DNA of 64,000 nucleotides, taken from the NCBI RefSeq assembly GCF_000208745.1, contig NC_030858.1, positions 28,153,820 through 28,217,819 on the forward strand. The letters are read 5' to 3'. Below, in pieces: positions 47,462 to 60,102 of the stretch. The stretch is from Theobroma cacao. Its lineage: Eukaryota > Streptophyta > Magnoliopsida > Malvales > Malvaceae. The notes beneath the pieces are model-generated. The model did not search any database and was not told the DNA's origin. It saw only the letters and a program-made list of their open reading frames with translations. Each line of letters starts with the position of its first letter. Positions within the stretch are counted from its first letter, which is position 1. The translations under genes and the position numbers were made by a program.

Positions 47462-49690
47462 TTATCGCTGCTGCTTGTTAGAACACGAACACTTTGCACG
47501 ATTATCCGAGAGTGTCTGAAAAATATTGAAAAATGGAAAAGGAAAACCAGATCAATGGACCAAAACAAAACGCTAGGCCTTTTTGGCTGGGTGCAAGGTT
47601 TTCATTCAAGAGGTCTCTGCAACATACCTTGACCTGGTTTTGGAGATCTTTGATGTAATCAACAGCCAAATCTAACATGTCTGCAGTGTTTGTTTGCTGC
47701 AAAAATGGAAAGGAAATATGAGATGAGCTTTCCACATATTTCAAATAGCAGGAAGCAATTCCAAATCAAGCATTTATACCTTATCCATGTTTGGAACAAG
47801 GTCTTGTAGTTTCCTCATGCGCTCGCTTATTTTGGTTCTTCGCACCTGAATAGAAAACAAACTTGGGCAAGGAGGTTCAAGATCATAGGGTTTCTGTTTC
47901 CAGAAAGCCAAAGTCATTAATTTGCATGCCGTGTAATGACAACGGTCTAGTTAGGTAAGCGTTACCCTCTCAGCAATGCTTCTAGGGTGAGTGGCACAGC
48001 CTCTCTTGGCCCGAATCTTACAAGGCACAGAATCCTGATACTGCAAGAACTTGTCAATGGCAGACATTTCTGCTGAACTCTTCGGTAAACTCAAGTGATG
48101 AGCCAAAATTGGTGGTGGACGGTTTCCGGCATCTGTGTTCTGTTAGAGTTGTGACAACAAAAAAATGACCAATCAGATGAGAATATGACGTAAGAAATGA
48201 GGCATTGCGATAAATGAGTACTACCTGAGTTTCTGCTCCATCTAAGTCTAAGCCAGAAAGTGATCTATCATCCTCTCTGAGTCTTTTTACGCCTGGCATG
48301 TTATCAGAGATCATCATGGAATCCTCCCAAGAAGTAACTGGAAACCCTGAGGAATAATTGTTGTGACGATTTTCACCAAATCCAGCATTTTCTGAGCTAT
48401 TTGGAACCACGTTTTTGTTCCCCATCTCGGCAATTGGACTCATCAGCCCAGAGGGAGGCGGCCTGCTTGCAGAAGGAAATGATGCTTCTCTGTTACTGTT
48501 ATTAACTCCTCCATAATCTCCCATACCTCTCACCACACCATAGCCTGCAACTTTATAATAAGACTTTTCTTCAGTGTCATCCTCAGCTTTTTAAAGCAAG
48601 AAATATCTACCCTAAATTCTCAACGCTAGTCGCAAAAGATAACAAAAAGTCGTCACTGATAAATATAACATCAGAAGGTAATCAACCTAATCCATGGCAT
48701 CAAATCCTAATAAAGAGCAAAGAAAATGGTGACCGGATTTCTTTCTTTGACTTTTAGTATTTACTCCTACCTTCTTAATTTGATTGGTCTGGTACAAACA
48801 CAGCTCATGTCTTTAAAAAGAAACTTTTTCAGTGATTCTTTCTCATTTTTAATTGAAATTTCAGTGGCCATTAGAAGGCAACAGAGGAACGAACAGACAA
48901 AATATTCTAAAAAGAAGCCTCTGTATGTACTACCGTGAAACATATTTCTTTTCTTTTCTTTTCTCCCCATTACTCTGGAAACCCAAAAAAGAAAAAAAGA
49001 AAGAAAGAGAAAAGCTTCTTTGTCAAAGAAAAAAAAATCGATTAAGAACGTATATGTAAATAAAAATCACTTACTATTGTCAATGTTTAAGTTGGAGAAT
49101 AACCCTGCAGGTGAGCTGCTGTGTCGTATAAGATTGGAATTATTGCCTCCACCCATCTTCATTTGTGTTGGTCGAGCCATCCCCATTGAATTTGGTATTC
49201 TATAATCCATCGTTGAACCTGATTGCTGATTTGGCAAATGCTGTTGAGGTTGGCTCTGATAAAAATTCTGTGAAGCAGAGGAATAGTTCCCCTGTTGCGG
49301 CTGCTGCTGCTGCTGTTGTTGCTGCTGCATAACCCCTGTTTGATTATTCATTGGTGTCATAATCTGCGTTGGCTCCTCAATTTTTATAACTGTTTCTCTA
49401 ACAGGTGAGTTCTGCGTTATTGCGCAAAGATTCTGGTCTGAAATGTTCACAGTATTACCGCCGCCACCGTCACCGCTGCTTGACAAAAATCGCTCGATAA
49501 TTCGTTCTGTTTCAGGACTTGACGGCCGATTTAGAAACTCTTGGCAGAAATCTCGGTCCAAGATGCTTGAAAAATACGAACTAGGTGCAGATTGGTACCT
49601 CATCAAGCCAGAGTTCATCTGTTTTTGATGGTGTTGTGGTTGATGATAATCTATAAGATGGTGATGGTGGTGTTGAAGATCGGACTCCAT
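47462..49690 (-). CDS. bHLH transcription factor, bHLH122/bHLH130 (FBH/AKS) clade
   Basis: Six exons with GT-AG junctions read by eye: 49690-49075, 48544-48225, 48139-47966, 47845-47780, 47696-47628 and 47515-47462, giving 432 codons with consistent phase. Exon 1 has a His-rich start, RYQSAPSSYF, a Gln run and LIRHSSSPAGLFSNL. The R-x-x-S sites resemble the ABA-dependent phosphorylation and 14-3-3 sites described in Arabidopsis AKS proteins. Exon 2 holds VTSWEDS and VKRLREDD. Exon 3 ends KIRAKRGCATHPRSIAER, the basic region carrying the H-x-x-x-x-x-E-R type DNA contacts expected for E-box binding. Exon 4 is helix 1 (RRTKISERMRKLQDLVPNMDK). Exon 5 is loop/helix 2 (TADMLDLAVDYIKDLQ). The C-terminus is short and Cys-containing. 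In Arabidopsis this clade activates CONSTANS (FBH) and guard-cell KAT1 (AKS). The protein should be nuclear. Which orthologue it is cannot be told without a tree. Confidence 0.93.
49298..49332 (-). repeat. CAG/CAA repeat coding for a glutamine run
   Basis: In-frame repeat in bHLH exon 1 encoding about nine consecutive Gln, then Pro-Gln-Gln. Such runs vary in length between alleles. Confidence 0.85.
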
Positions 49691-50480
49691 TTCCCTTTTC
49701 AGTTCTCCTTCAAAAAATCGAAACTCGAAGGATTCGAAAACCCCAATTCAGTAAATTTTCCTTGTTGTCAGGGTATTCAATCAGATCAAGATTGAATATC
49801 AAAAGCTCAAGATTCTAGACGGACCCACTAAGAAATACAGAACCAAAGTCTCTGTTTGTTTCCCAAGAAAGTAGCTCCAGAAATTTTTTTCTTGGAAACC
49901 TTCATCTAATCTAACAAATTGATCACCCAGAAATAACAGCTCCTTAGTGTGGATCTAACTTAAGAACCTAAAAGGTGAATCCCAAGAATCTGGTTGGCTT
50001 GAAACTCAAGTACTATCACTGCTCTGCTATCACAGTAGCTCCAAAAGCAGAGGAAAACAGAGAAAAGTACAGAGAGCCAGAGAAGAGATTCCACCACAGT
50101 TCTTCACCAAAAAGAACCCTTACAATCAAATCTGGAAGAAACCCAATTTTCTATTCTTGAAACCAAAGCACTTAGCTGAAGAAGATAACATTAATAAGAA
50201 AAAAAAAAGTGAGCCACTCAATGAAAGGAATATCTTAAATTAGAACAGCACAAAAACAGAACAAGGAACCAAAATACAATCACCACCCTACCTCTCTGTC
50301 CCTCCACTTTCCATTTGGTTTTTTTCTTTTTTAATCTTCAGTTCTCTCTTGACATGTGTTTCAGGGGTAATGGAGGTAGTGCTGTTGATCCAAGTGAGTG
50401 AAGACAGAGAAAGAAAGTGAATAAAATTTGCAACACAGCAAAAAAAAAAAAAATAAGAGAGGGGGGGTGGTGTGTTAATT
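49691..50480 (-). promoter_or_regulatory. bHLH 5' leader and proximal promoter
   Basis: Presumed leader and promoter. A minus-strand CT-rich stretch, an A-run (about 50440-50452) and a G-run (50461-50467) lie about 0.7-0.8 kb upstream of the ATG. The transcription start cannot be placed from sequence. A plus-strand frame of 61 codons at 49975-50160 is most likely a shadow. Confidence 0.4.
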
Positions 50481-52839
50481 AAAGAGTGAAAGGCATTTTC
50501 TTTCTCAGTTTTGTAGGCTCAGCCAATAGGAAGTAAGAGAGGCAAGAAATGTAGTCCCTCAGATTGAGTAGTACGTTTTTATGATGAGATGTTGTTGACA
50601 GTAATGGCCTCTGGTTTTGTTTATTATTACAAAGGAGCCTCAACATTTAAAGATGGTGGAAAATTTAGGGTGCTGGTGTTTCACGGTTTCAAACTCATTT
50701 AATGGGGGGGTACCCCAAGAGAGAGGAACTTAGGTGATAGCCAATTTTGGAAGAAAGCAAAGGATTTCCCTGATTATGCATACCCCACAAATAAAATGGC
50801 CTTCTTATCCTTTGTTGGACCACAACTCCATATGTATTTTCATCTCAATGGAAGGTTAAACCATGGGATTTCATTAGCCAAATTACACAAAATTCAGAGT
50901 TCTTCTTGTCATAGCAAGACTATAGTTGAGAGTGGAAAAATATCAAGGTCTTGGTCAATTATTTAATGCACAAACTCAACTCATGAGCTAAAGGATCTCA
51001 ACTTCAACATTTTATTTTCCCTCTATATATACTTACATAAATTAAAAAAAAAAAGTAAAACTATAACCTTACTTAAGCAATTACATTTACATCTGATCTC
51101 AAGTCAACTCTCTCTTTTAATTCTTGTTTCTTCCCTTTAATTTTTTGCATATTTGGATTTTTCTTTTTTTCAAAAACAATGAAAGAGAAACAGTATTTTG
51201 GCCGTTCAATCGAAATAATGTAACCAATGGATGTACTCTTCTCTGTTATAATATTAGGGTAATGATTAAAAAAATTTAACTCAAAATCCTTTCTCTTAAA
51301 ATAATTAAGAGACTTCCATTTGGATAATTTAATCATTTAAGATGTGATAATCAAATAATTAAATGCTAGCTTTAATGGTCATATACATACCTGGTGTAGT
51401 ATGGCTTTGTATGGTTAATTTTTATATACTTAAAAAATACTTTCTTTGTTTGGAACTTAGAAAAGACTTGAATAATAATAATAATAATACATAATGGCTT
51501 TCTAAAATTCGAAGAGTTTTCCTTAAAAAAATATATACTCATACTACTTCATTGGAATAATAATTAAAAATAAAAAGTAAACAAAATTTTAAGAAACCAA
51601 AAAATACAATAAGAATCGCCATGTAACTTATAAAAAAAAAGTGAGAATAAAATATCAGGAAAGTAAAACTCTATCATCTTCCATTATAATGACTCTATAT
51701 ATAAATTAAATATAAGAGATCAAAAGTCATAAATAAACAAACTGATAAGAAAGCACAGAATGAGTACATAAGAGATACAAAATCATATATAATGAGTGTT
51801 ACAAAAAGGTAAACACTTTTTTTTTTTGTCATTTATTGTCAATATAGAAGTGCAAAAGCTAATTAGGTTAAATAGAAAGCTACATCATATATTATTTCTT
51901 GAAATCATTAATAAATAAAATATGAAAAGACTGAAATTAATATGACAATATCCTATCAATTTCCCTTTCCCTACCATTCTATTTAATTTTAGCAGTAACT
52001 TAGGTACAATATGCAAAGTCTTTGTACTGAAATTGATTTTTATTTTTTTTTCTTTATAAAGGTTTTTTTTTCAAATATTAATTAATGAAATATGAAAAAA
52101 TTGAATTTTATTATTAAGAATATTTATAACTTTTCTTCTCCCTACCGTTTCAGCCATTTTCAGGGTTTAGTATAATATAAAAAGTTATTTACATGAAATT
52201 GCTGTATATTATAATTGTTTTATGCTTCTTCTCTGCTTACTATTAATGAGCATAAAAAAGAAGTAATGAGCAGTTTACAAAAAGCTTTTTATTTAAAATC
52301 AAATGTAATATTAATTTATTTAAGAAGAAGGCATTTACTAGTTACATTTATTATGCAAAAACTTAACTTTACACACACACATATAAACAAATGTAAATAC
52401 CAATTTATTAAAAAAATTAATACTTGCATTTATTATGCAAAAACATAATTTTACCTATTAAATATAAATGTAAGTATGCATGCATGTATACATTTAATTT
52501 CTTCTTGCAGTGTTTCAGTTGATCTCCACTTAACACTGTAAAACAAATTTCTGCTTGATGTGTGGTGAATGATCATCTCATTATTATCAAATATGAATAT
52601 ATATTATGTGGAAAGCAATTGAGTCCTGAATTGCATCATGACAAGGATAAAGTAACTCTCTCTGAATCTATGAACATGCCCTTAATTTTCATTTTAGAAT
52701 TGGAAGTTGAAATGTTGAAATATTAATTGTTGAAGGGATTGAGTCTACATCATTGATTGCGGATTTTTTATTTGATGAGAAATAGAAATATTATTGCAGT
52801 CAGTCAAAGAAACATGAGCAGTTAAGAAAGGCTCCAAAG
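50481..52839. other. Intergenic AT-rich region
   Basis: No gene. It contains a diverged tandem duplication: about 51895-52030 and 52075-52215 share ATAAATATGAAAA..TTGAA, CTTTCCCTACC/CTTCTCCCTACCG, TTCAG/TTTAG and CTGAAATTG-like strings. A shorter repeat, CATTTATTATGCAAAAAC, occurs near 52345 and 52427. Confidence 0.45.
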
Positions 52840-53142
52840 ATGCAGGAGCTCCCTCTCTCCAAGCCAATACAAAAGCAGCCTTTAAAGACAAACCCTATAT
52901 ATATCGAGCAACATGATGTGCTCTGCTGCCTTGTTCCCATCACGGCTTACAGGAAACCAAAGCATTCCTTGTTTGTTCCATGTATTAAGTCTCCACCCAA
53001 ACAAGAAGAATCAAGTGATCATCTTGAGCAAAAACATAAACCCCTTCCCCTTACACCTATACCTATACCTATACCTATACCTATACCTACACCTATACCT
53101 TCCAGAGCAGAAATACAGTTAACAGGGTGTACTAAAGAGTAA
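52840..53142 (+). CDS. Possible small protein of unknown function with Pro-Ile repeats
   Basis: A 100-codon frame starting MQELPLSKPIQKQPLK and containing DVLCCLVPITAYRKPKHSLF, then a Pro-Ile/Pro-Thr repeat encoded by ACCTAT hexamers, ending GCTKE. The local base composition is less AT-rich than the neighbours and the frame is uninterrupted, which hints at coding. I recognise no family and see no clear promoter or splice partner. It may equally be part of a longer non-coding RNA. Confidence 0.25.
   Translation: MQELPLSKPIQKQPLKTNPIYIEQHDVLCCLVPITAYRKPKHSLFVPCIKSPPKQEESSDHLEQKHKPLPLTPIPIPIPIPIPTPIPSRAEIQLTGCTKE
53052..53100. repeat. (ACCTAT)n minisatellite
   Basis: About eight hexanucleotide units with one ACCTAC variant. 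Confidence 0.95.
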
Positions 53143-55624
53143 TAAGCAAGAACACCGATGAGGAGTTAGAACCAAATTAAGCCAATGATTCTTTTTCCAA
53201 CCATCCACAAGAAATATAAAAAAGAATAGATAACGTGCTTGCCTGACCTACGCCTAGACCTAAGAGGTCTAGATATTGATAAAGAAATTATATATTGCCC
53301 TAAATATATTTGATTCTAATTACACTTGTATTTTTGTAGATTAAAAAGTACAAAGTATATATAATTAATGGGAGTGGAGTTCAAGGTGGTTTACCTGTTT
53401 GTACGATTAACAGCCAACAGGCATGGAGGGAGGAATCTATATTTTTATTTCTTTTTTGGATCTCATTGAGCTAGCATTGGGTTTTGATGGACTTGCCTTT
53501 TACCACTATCAAGTTAATTAAGCACTCATTAATCATTGGGTTTATTAGGGGCAAAATTGACAGTTTCTTTGCTTCTGAGCCCAACACATGAAAAAAAAAA
53601 AATTCCCCCAAAAGGGACAAAAATCTCTAAACTATTTCTTTTTTGTCCTAAAGAAGATAACTCCATTAATATTTACCCAATGCATTTTTTTCTTCAGCTT
53701 AAAATAAATGATATACTGGTTTCTTTTGCTCCTATATGGGGGACCATCGGAGCCACGCGGCCATTTGTAGCTTAAAGAGAGGGACTAGGGCTTTATTTTT
53801 TATGGGCCCCTATGTTCAATAAGCACCGCAAAGACAATATTGCCCCTCGAAAATTAGTGAATGGAAGGATAGTTTAGTAATTTTAAATAGCTTTGATTCG
53901 GGAGAAATAGTGTTGTTGTCTGACTGTTGTGGCTTGACTTGCTGTCAATCAAGTTTTGCCAACATCCCACAAACAACATTTTCCCAAACTTAAAATAGAA
54001 AGCAAGATCGAGATGACACTCGTTTTGATTGCTAAATAAATTACTAAACTACTAAGTTATGCTTAAGATCACAAGTTATTTAATTAGATTTGACTAGATA
54101 TCTTGATAAAGTGTCATCTTTATGCCATTATTTATTACTAATCATCATCATCCATCTAGTTGTTTTCACATTCATTTATACACTTAATATCAGCTATATC
54201 TCCTTCTTTTTAAAAAAAAAAAAAAAAAACCCAACCATTTTTGTCAAAAAAATGATAAGAAAAATAAAAACAATATGAGGATATGATTGCACACATGAAT
54301 AAAAAAATTATTAATTTTGTATCCATTCCATCCATTGCTATCAATAATGAATGCTATAAAAATATGATTTGTGTTTGAGCATTTATATTTATAAAATTAC
54401 GTAAAGTAAAAATAATTAGTGACGTTTGATACTGTAAGACATCATGGCAATTTGATATTATTGTTAACCTTTTATCATTAAGATTTAATTTAAGGTGATG
54501 GATACCAAATGCATTCTAAAGAGATTTGATAAAATTGAAACATGGTGGAGAAGAACCAAAATGGGAGGTCTAGCCATTTTTTAATAAGTTATGAACATCT
54601 TCAACCTCATTAATTGGACTTCATTGGGGTTGTGGCTCCCTTTCTTTTGAAGGAACATAGCAATTAAGGTACGTTTTAATGAAGACCCTAATCAATGAAA
54701 TGGGTACTTGATTTTATCAACATGCTTGCCTACCAATCTTCCTCATAGACTCTTGATGATAATTTGCTTAAGCTCAATACCCAAAGTACAAAGAACTGGT
54801 GGTGACTTATTATAATTTAGTAATTTGTGACCTATTAGAATCTACAAAAGTGATGGAAACTTAATTTTGCTTTGTTTTAGATCTTGTTTAATGTAACCCA
54901 AGTCACTAAATGACAAAAAGCCATTGAGTGGAGAGAAAGCAGATTTGCAGATAATGTTGCATGTTCGAAGGGGCATTGTCCAAATGATGTGAAGACAATG
55001 ACATTTTTTTATTTTATTTTATTTGTCATTAAGCCATTTCGTGCCATGTGACAAATTTGAGGGTCCACCAATAGCAAACTTCATCTCCTTCATTGATTTT
55101 AAATCTCATCCCTGACCCAGAAAAAGAAAATAGAAAAAAGAAAAAGAAAGATTTGAATTAATGAATGATTGGAACGATGTCGTTTTCTTGGTGTCATCAC
55201 TAGCACTTGGTAAAAAGTGATATCATCTCAACCTGGAAAGTTCCAACCTTCAGCACTTCGACCTGCCTTTGTCGACCTACCTTTGTTAGACAACTCAGTG
55301 GGGGGCAAAAAGCCTTATGTACTCAAAGGAGATTAGAGAAATGTAAACATGATTAGCCACTTAATTAGAGGAGTAAGCTTAATTACATTTATAAAAATAA
55401 CAGTCTCACCCTTTTTTTTAATTCTAAAATTTAAAATCCAAATTTTCAAAAGAAAATTTCTAGTCTTTAATTAACAAGGTGATTTTTTAAAAAAATTTTA
55501 TGGTAAAGCCAATTTTTTATTTTATTTTTTAAAATTAGAAATTTACTAAATAAATTATTTAAATATTTAATTAGAGCATGTAGTCTGTCCTATGATATTC
55601 TATGAATATAATAGTTAAATAAAA
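53143..55624. other. Intergenic region, no supported gene
   Basis: AT-rich with a long A-run (about 54211-54228). No coding domain, LTR pair or clear terminal repeats were recognised. Confidence 0.45.
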
Positions 55625-56040
55625 CTTTAAACTATTTAAAAGAAATTCAAATAAGCTCTTTTTTTTTGTTATATTCAACCAAAATTTTGTATTTTTATTT
55701 TAAATTAAATAAAATTTTAAAACTAATGATTAATTAATTATTATTAGTTAAAGTGTCATTTATCATTTTATATCATATGGTGTTGACGTGATATGTTTAT
55801 ATATTTTAATATAAATAATTACATGATATGTTGATGTGTGACATGACCGTGTGAGAATTTTTAACTACCATATCAATGTCATAAAAAATGATAAAGATAT
55901 TTTGATTAATATCAATTAATCAACTATTAATTATAAAATCTTATTTGATCGAAAATAAAAAATATAAAAACTTAACTAAATGTAATAAAAAATAAATTTT
56001 TATTTAAATTTTTTTAATAATTCTGAAGTTTTTTAAAGAA
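55625..56040. mobile_element. Fold-back MITE, second copy
   Basis: Left arm AAACTTTAAACTATTTAAAAG..TTTTTATTTTAAATTAAATAAAATTTT mirrors the right arm ATAAAAATATAAAAACTTAACTAAATG..TTTTTTAAAG. The centre has TGTCATTTATCATTTTATATCATATGG. It belongs to the same family as the split copy at 14372-20671. Ends are approximate. Confidence 0.55.
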
Positions 56041-57024
56041 TTATGTTTATTCCGTATTGTGGTTGAATTTTAGGGATTTAGAGTAGAAAGCAAAAGTGAT
56101 GATTGCATGTGGTATAAAAATTGTTAAGAGGGCTGATTGTCCAACAATTTATCTACCCTAGTCACCGACCACATCTAACACAAATTGTTATGGACACGTG
56201 GGGTGGGTTTTTCACCTTTTGTGCACACAAACTTTTGTTTTTGGATAACCAAACCCTCAATCTTGAAAAAGTTTAAAGATGTGACTTCACTTAATCATCG
56301 CTTTCCCTTTAATCATGGTTGTAAAGATTCTTAAGCTCTAAGTATATTAAGGTTGCGTATGACTCAGTCTTTTTTTGTGTTCTTATATAATTGTTTTGTT
56401 AACATATAAGAATCAATATAAAGTTTTGAAAAATATTCAAGTTCAAATTTCATTTTTTATGAATTTATTTTGATTTATTTTATTTTATTTCATTTGTTTC
56501 CTTTACTAGTTTGTTTATTAAATTTTTTTATTAAATATATTAATTATGTAATATTAAAAGATATTTGATTTCTACTTCTATATTTAATTTCATAAAAAAA
56601 GGTTAGATTTACCATAAAACATTTTCTTAGTACATATATTACTCTGGATATCTCCGAAATGTATTAAAACACTTACTTTTTCAATTATAAGTATGAGGTC
56701 TTAAAATCTGTAAGTCGTAAGTTAGGTTTCACAATGTGCATTTCTACTTGAATATAAGCCATATATGTAACTTGTTTGATAGCTAATTATTGAGTCCAAC
56801 TTGAGTTATTCATGAATAGTTTCATTTACAGCCCAGCATTAATTGGTGGATTTTCAACCAAAAAACATAAAAACATTAATTGAGATTACTTAATAAAAAT
56901 AAAATCAACATTTTAATTCTTAAAATTGCGTGTTGTATATAATTCAATATACATAGCAAATTAATTACTTCAACTATATAAAGTTATATCAGGTGCATCG
57001 AATTATGAGATTTGATAAAAAAAA
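56041..57024. other. Intergenic spacer
   Basis: AT-rich, with no gene or repeat boundary recognised. Confidence 0.45.
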
Positions 57025-57596
57025 CGTTAACATAATTATAACAATAATACAGCATTGATTATAGGTTAAATTAGAACAATTTTGTTAGATTCTAATACGA
57101 TTACGATATTGTTAGCTTACAATTACAATAGTATTAGCGGGACTCTCCTTTGTATATATACCTCATTTACTTTTATCAATTCACAATTCAAAATACAAAA
57201 TTTCTTTTCTCATAACATGATATTAGAGTGATCTTATTTATTTTCTATCTTTTTTGAAACCTCGTCTTTGCATTGTATGAGCTATCCATAGTTTTTACGA
57301 AAAATTGTCTCAACCAACATTTATCTAGCTTCACCGCCACTACACTACAATTACCATCACGGGAAGAACCTGAGTTTGAGGAGAGTGTTAACATAATTAT
57401 AGCAATTATACGAATTACAGACCAAATCAGTGGGATTTGTTAGATTATGATATGATTACAATATTCTTAAATTACAATTACAATACTATGAGTTTGAATT
57501 CTTTCACAAATTATTGAGAATCTCTTGTATATATACATTTCATTAATTTTTGTATAATTTATAATTCAGAATATAAAATTTTTCTTCTCATAAGAA
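57025..57596 (+). mobile_element. TRIM-like miniature LTR element
   Basis: Two direct repeats, 57025-57217 and 57386-57596, both start .GTTAACATAATTATA and end near TTCTTTTCTCATAA. After the first lies TGATATTAGAGT (57218-57229), close to the initiator-Met primer site TGGTATCAGAGC. Before the second lies TGAGTTTGAGGAGAG, a copia-type polypurine tract. The internal part is only about 168 bp and codes for nothing. The LTRs are well diverged and a target duplication is not clear. Confidence 0.7.
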
Positions 57597-58928
57597 ATCA
57601 CAAGATTAAGTAAGTGATTTAAGGTGACGGAGTATATAACATCACTCGCAGACAAATTAAATGAAAGAATATAGGGAAACTTGTTGACTTAAAATTAATT
57701 GATAATAGATAAAGATTTTTGTTGTACTTGACGATCAAAGATATTTAAATTTTTCGTTAAGAGATTTATTGTTATTATTATTTTAACGTAGTTTCTTATA
57801 TACAGAGAAAATAGATTTATTACATGATATAAAATCTTTATATGCACAATTCTCACACGCAAAATATGTAGAGAGGATGGTCTCATGCAATATTAAACTT
57901 TATTATAAGACATTTGAAAGTTTGTTACGAGAAAATAAAATCAATTGAAAAGAAATGAAGATGTCGAATAGAGATATAACGAAATAAAATCATAAGCTTG
58001 CAGTAAATGTATTTTAAAAAAGATAAAACGAAATGAATGCGAGAAAAATCATGATTTGTCTTCAAATCAAAGACGTAATTAACAAGTCTAAATTGACTTC
58101 ATTTCACCGACTTGTTGCGTTGCACAAATTTATTTTTTCTAATAAACCACATTTCACTTAAACTTGTTCAGTTGTTTGACTTTTAAAAGCATGTTGTATA
58201 AAAGGAGTCGGGCAAAACTCCAAAGGCAGCTAAAAGAGAAAATAAATAAATAAATACAGATACCAGATGATGAATGCAACATGAGAGATAGAGGATCATG
58301 TTCCTCGTGGAGCTCCTTCCTCAAATGTCAATGCCCGTATTTAAAGCCTAGCCTCCTGACTTCATGTTTCAACCGTTTCAGCTACCCCTTCAGCTCAAAT
58401 ATAATAAATAAAATAATCCTAATAATGTTACAGGAATTATTATACCCACTAAGGTAATAAACTATATCAATGATTGATTGATTAACTGAACAAATCCTTT
58501 ATTTTTAACATTTGTATCTTGCTAAACTATTGCCAAACAAACAAAAAAAAGGGATAAACTTAAATAGTGACCTACAACAATGCATAAATTAGACCAACAA
58601 TCAAGATCAATGTCAAAATATGATTGGACCACCTCCCCAGTTTCAAGGGGAAAAAACACACCAAGTGCCGTAATAAGCTTTTCCTGGATTTGATGACCTA
58701 AATTTGGAACGGAAATCAAAGTTTATTTTGCAAATATAATAATGGACTAAACTGGATGATTTGATTGACTGTTCTTAATTGAATATTTGACTATCGTTTT
58801 TTAAGCACCTTATATCTTATAGTTTGAATTTAAGAGAGGGTAATAACAAGAGGAAAACAGCTCACCGATCAAAATAAGCTGCTGGGTTTTAGGTGGAGGA
58901 AAGTAGCCAATTCGAACACTACATGATC
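57597..58928. other. Intergenic spacer
   Basis: No gene seen. The open frames are short and AT-biased. Confidence 0.45.
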
Positions 58929-58931
58929 TAA

Positions 58932-60099
58932 GGTTGCATTTGGTATATTACTGAGAATGAGATTGTTGAGAATGTAATTGTTGAATATATAATTGCTGAG
59001 AATATAACTTTACAGTATTTAATATAACAAGAGAAAGTGATAATTGTAGGGAATGTGATTGGTGAGAAGATCATATTGTAGTGTTTGGTTTGTAAACACT
59101 TTATCGGAAGTATAATGTAAATTGACAAAACCCTATTAATAAAAAACATATAAGTTGAATAAATTTATCATTTTTAATATTAAATTTAACTTTTTAACTT
59201 TAAGTAATTAAAATAATAAATAATAACATAATATTTTTATATTAATTATTTAAATATTAAAATATGTAAAATTACTAAATATTTATTTTCACCTTAAACT
59301 TATAAAAATTAAAACTAAAAAAAATTATCTAAAGAAAAATCTATCAATAAATAAAAAATTCTATCGATAGATCACATTATCTATCGATAGATTATACTAT
59401 TTATCAATAGATAAAACTCGTTGTCAAAAGTTTGAATGTAATCTATCGATAGATGAGAACATCTATTGATAGATATATTATTTTAAACTTACCTGAAGCT
59501 TTCTTTCTCTCATAACCATGGCACCCAAACACCTTTCCCTCTCAAATCCTTTGAATTTCTTAGTAAATTTTCTCGATTTTAAACCATTTAAATGTTTCTT
59601 TCTCAATTTTTGATATCAAAAACATATTTTTCTCAAACACTTTCAAATTTGTTAAAAATTTGAATTAGGGTTATATAAAACTCAAGGTTCCAATATCTTC
59701 AATTTTTGAATTTGATGGTGAAATTTGACCCAAATATGCTGGTGATGAGCTACCTCTCCTAAGGACGGTGAGAAGAAGGAGAAGGAGAAAAAGGAGAAAA
59801 AGGTGGGAAGGAAGAATGCGAAGAAGGCAGGAAGGAAGGAAAAAAGTGAACAAGGCAGGAAGGAGAAAAAAATAGTTGGGAGGTTAAGTTGAGAAATAAA
59901 AATTTTTTTACTTTTCATTTGCAGAGGGAAAGTAATTTTCCCTCCAAGAAAGAAAAGAATGACATCCCTTTCTCTAATTGCAATCACATTGCTAAAAGAT
60001 TATTTTTTCATCTTAAAACATAAACAAAACACTGCAATGTGCTTTCTTGCAATTTAATTGTAGGAAATGTCCCTTACTTGTAATCTATCAAACGCTACC
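58932..60099. mobile_element. PIF/Harbinger-type non-autonomous element
   Basis: The left end is GGTTGCATTTGGTATATTAC. The right end, reverse-complemented, is GGTAGCGTTTGATAGATTAC, matching at 16 of 20 positions. TAA lies on both sides (58929-58931 and 60100-60102), the usual TWA target of PIF/Harbinger. No transposase frame. The interior has a palindrome cluster (59340-59474) and a purine-rich GAAGG tract (about 59760-59870). Confidence 0.75.
59340..59474. repeat. Cluster of TCTATCGATAGA palindromes
   Basis: Perfect cores at 59360-59372, 59380-59392 and 59442-59454; variants with one or two changes at 59340-59352, 59400-59412 and 59462-59474. There are six units in 135 bp with irregular spacing. 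Confidence 0.85.
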
Positions 60100-60102
60100 T
60101 AA

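Noticed and set aside
47196..47519. Plus-strand 107-codon frame with an Ala-Ser repeat
   Set aside because: It is antisense to the last bHLH exon and its 3' flank; the repeat is the GCTTCT microsatellite.
59671..59987. Minus-strand Ser/Phe/Leu-rich frames
   Set aside because: They arise from a purine-rich GAAGG tract inside the PIF/Harbinger-type element.
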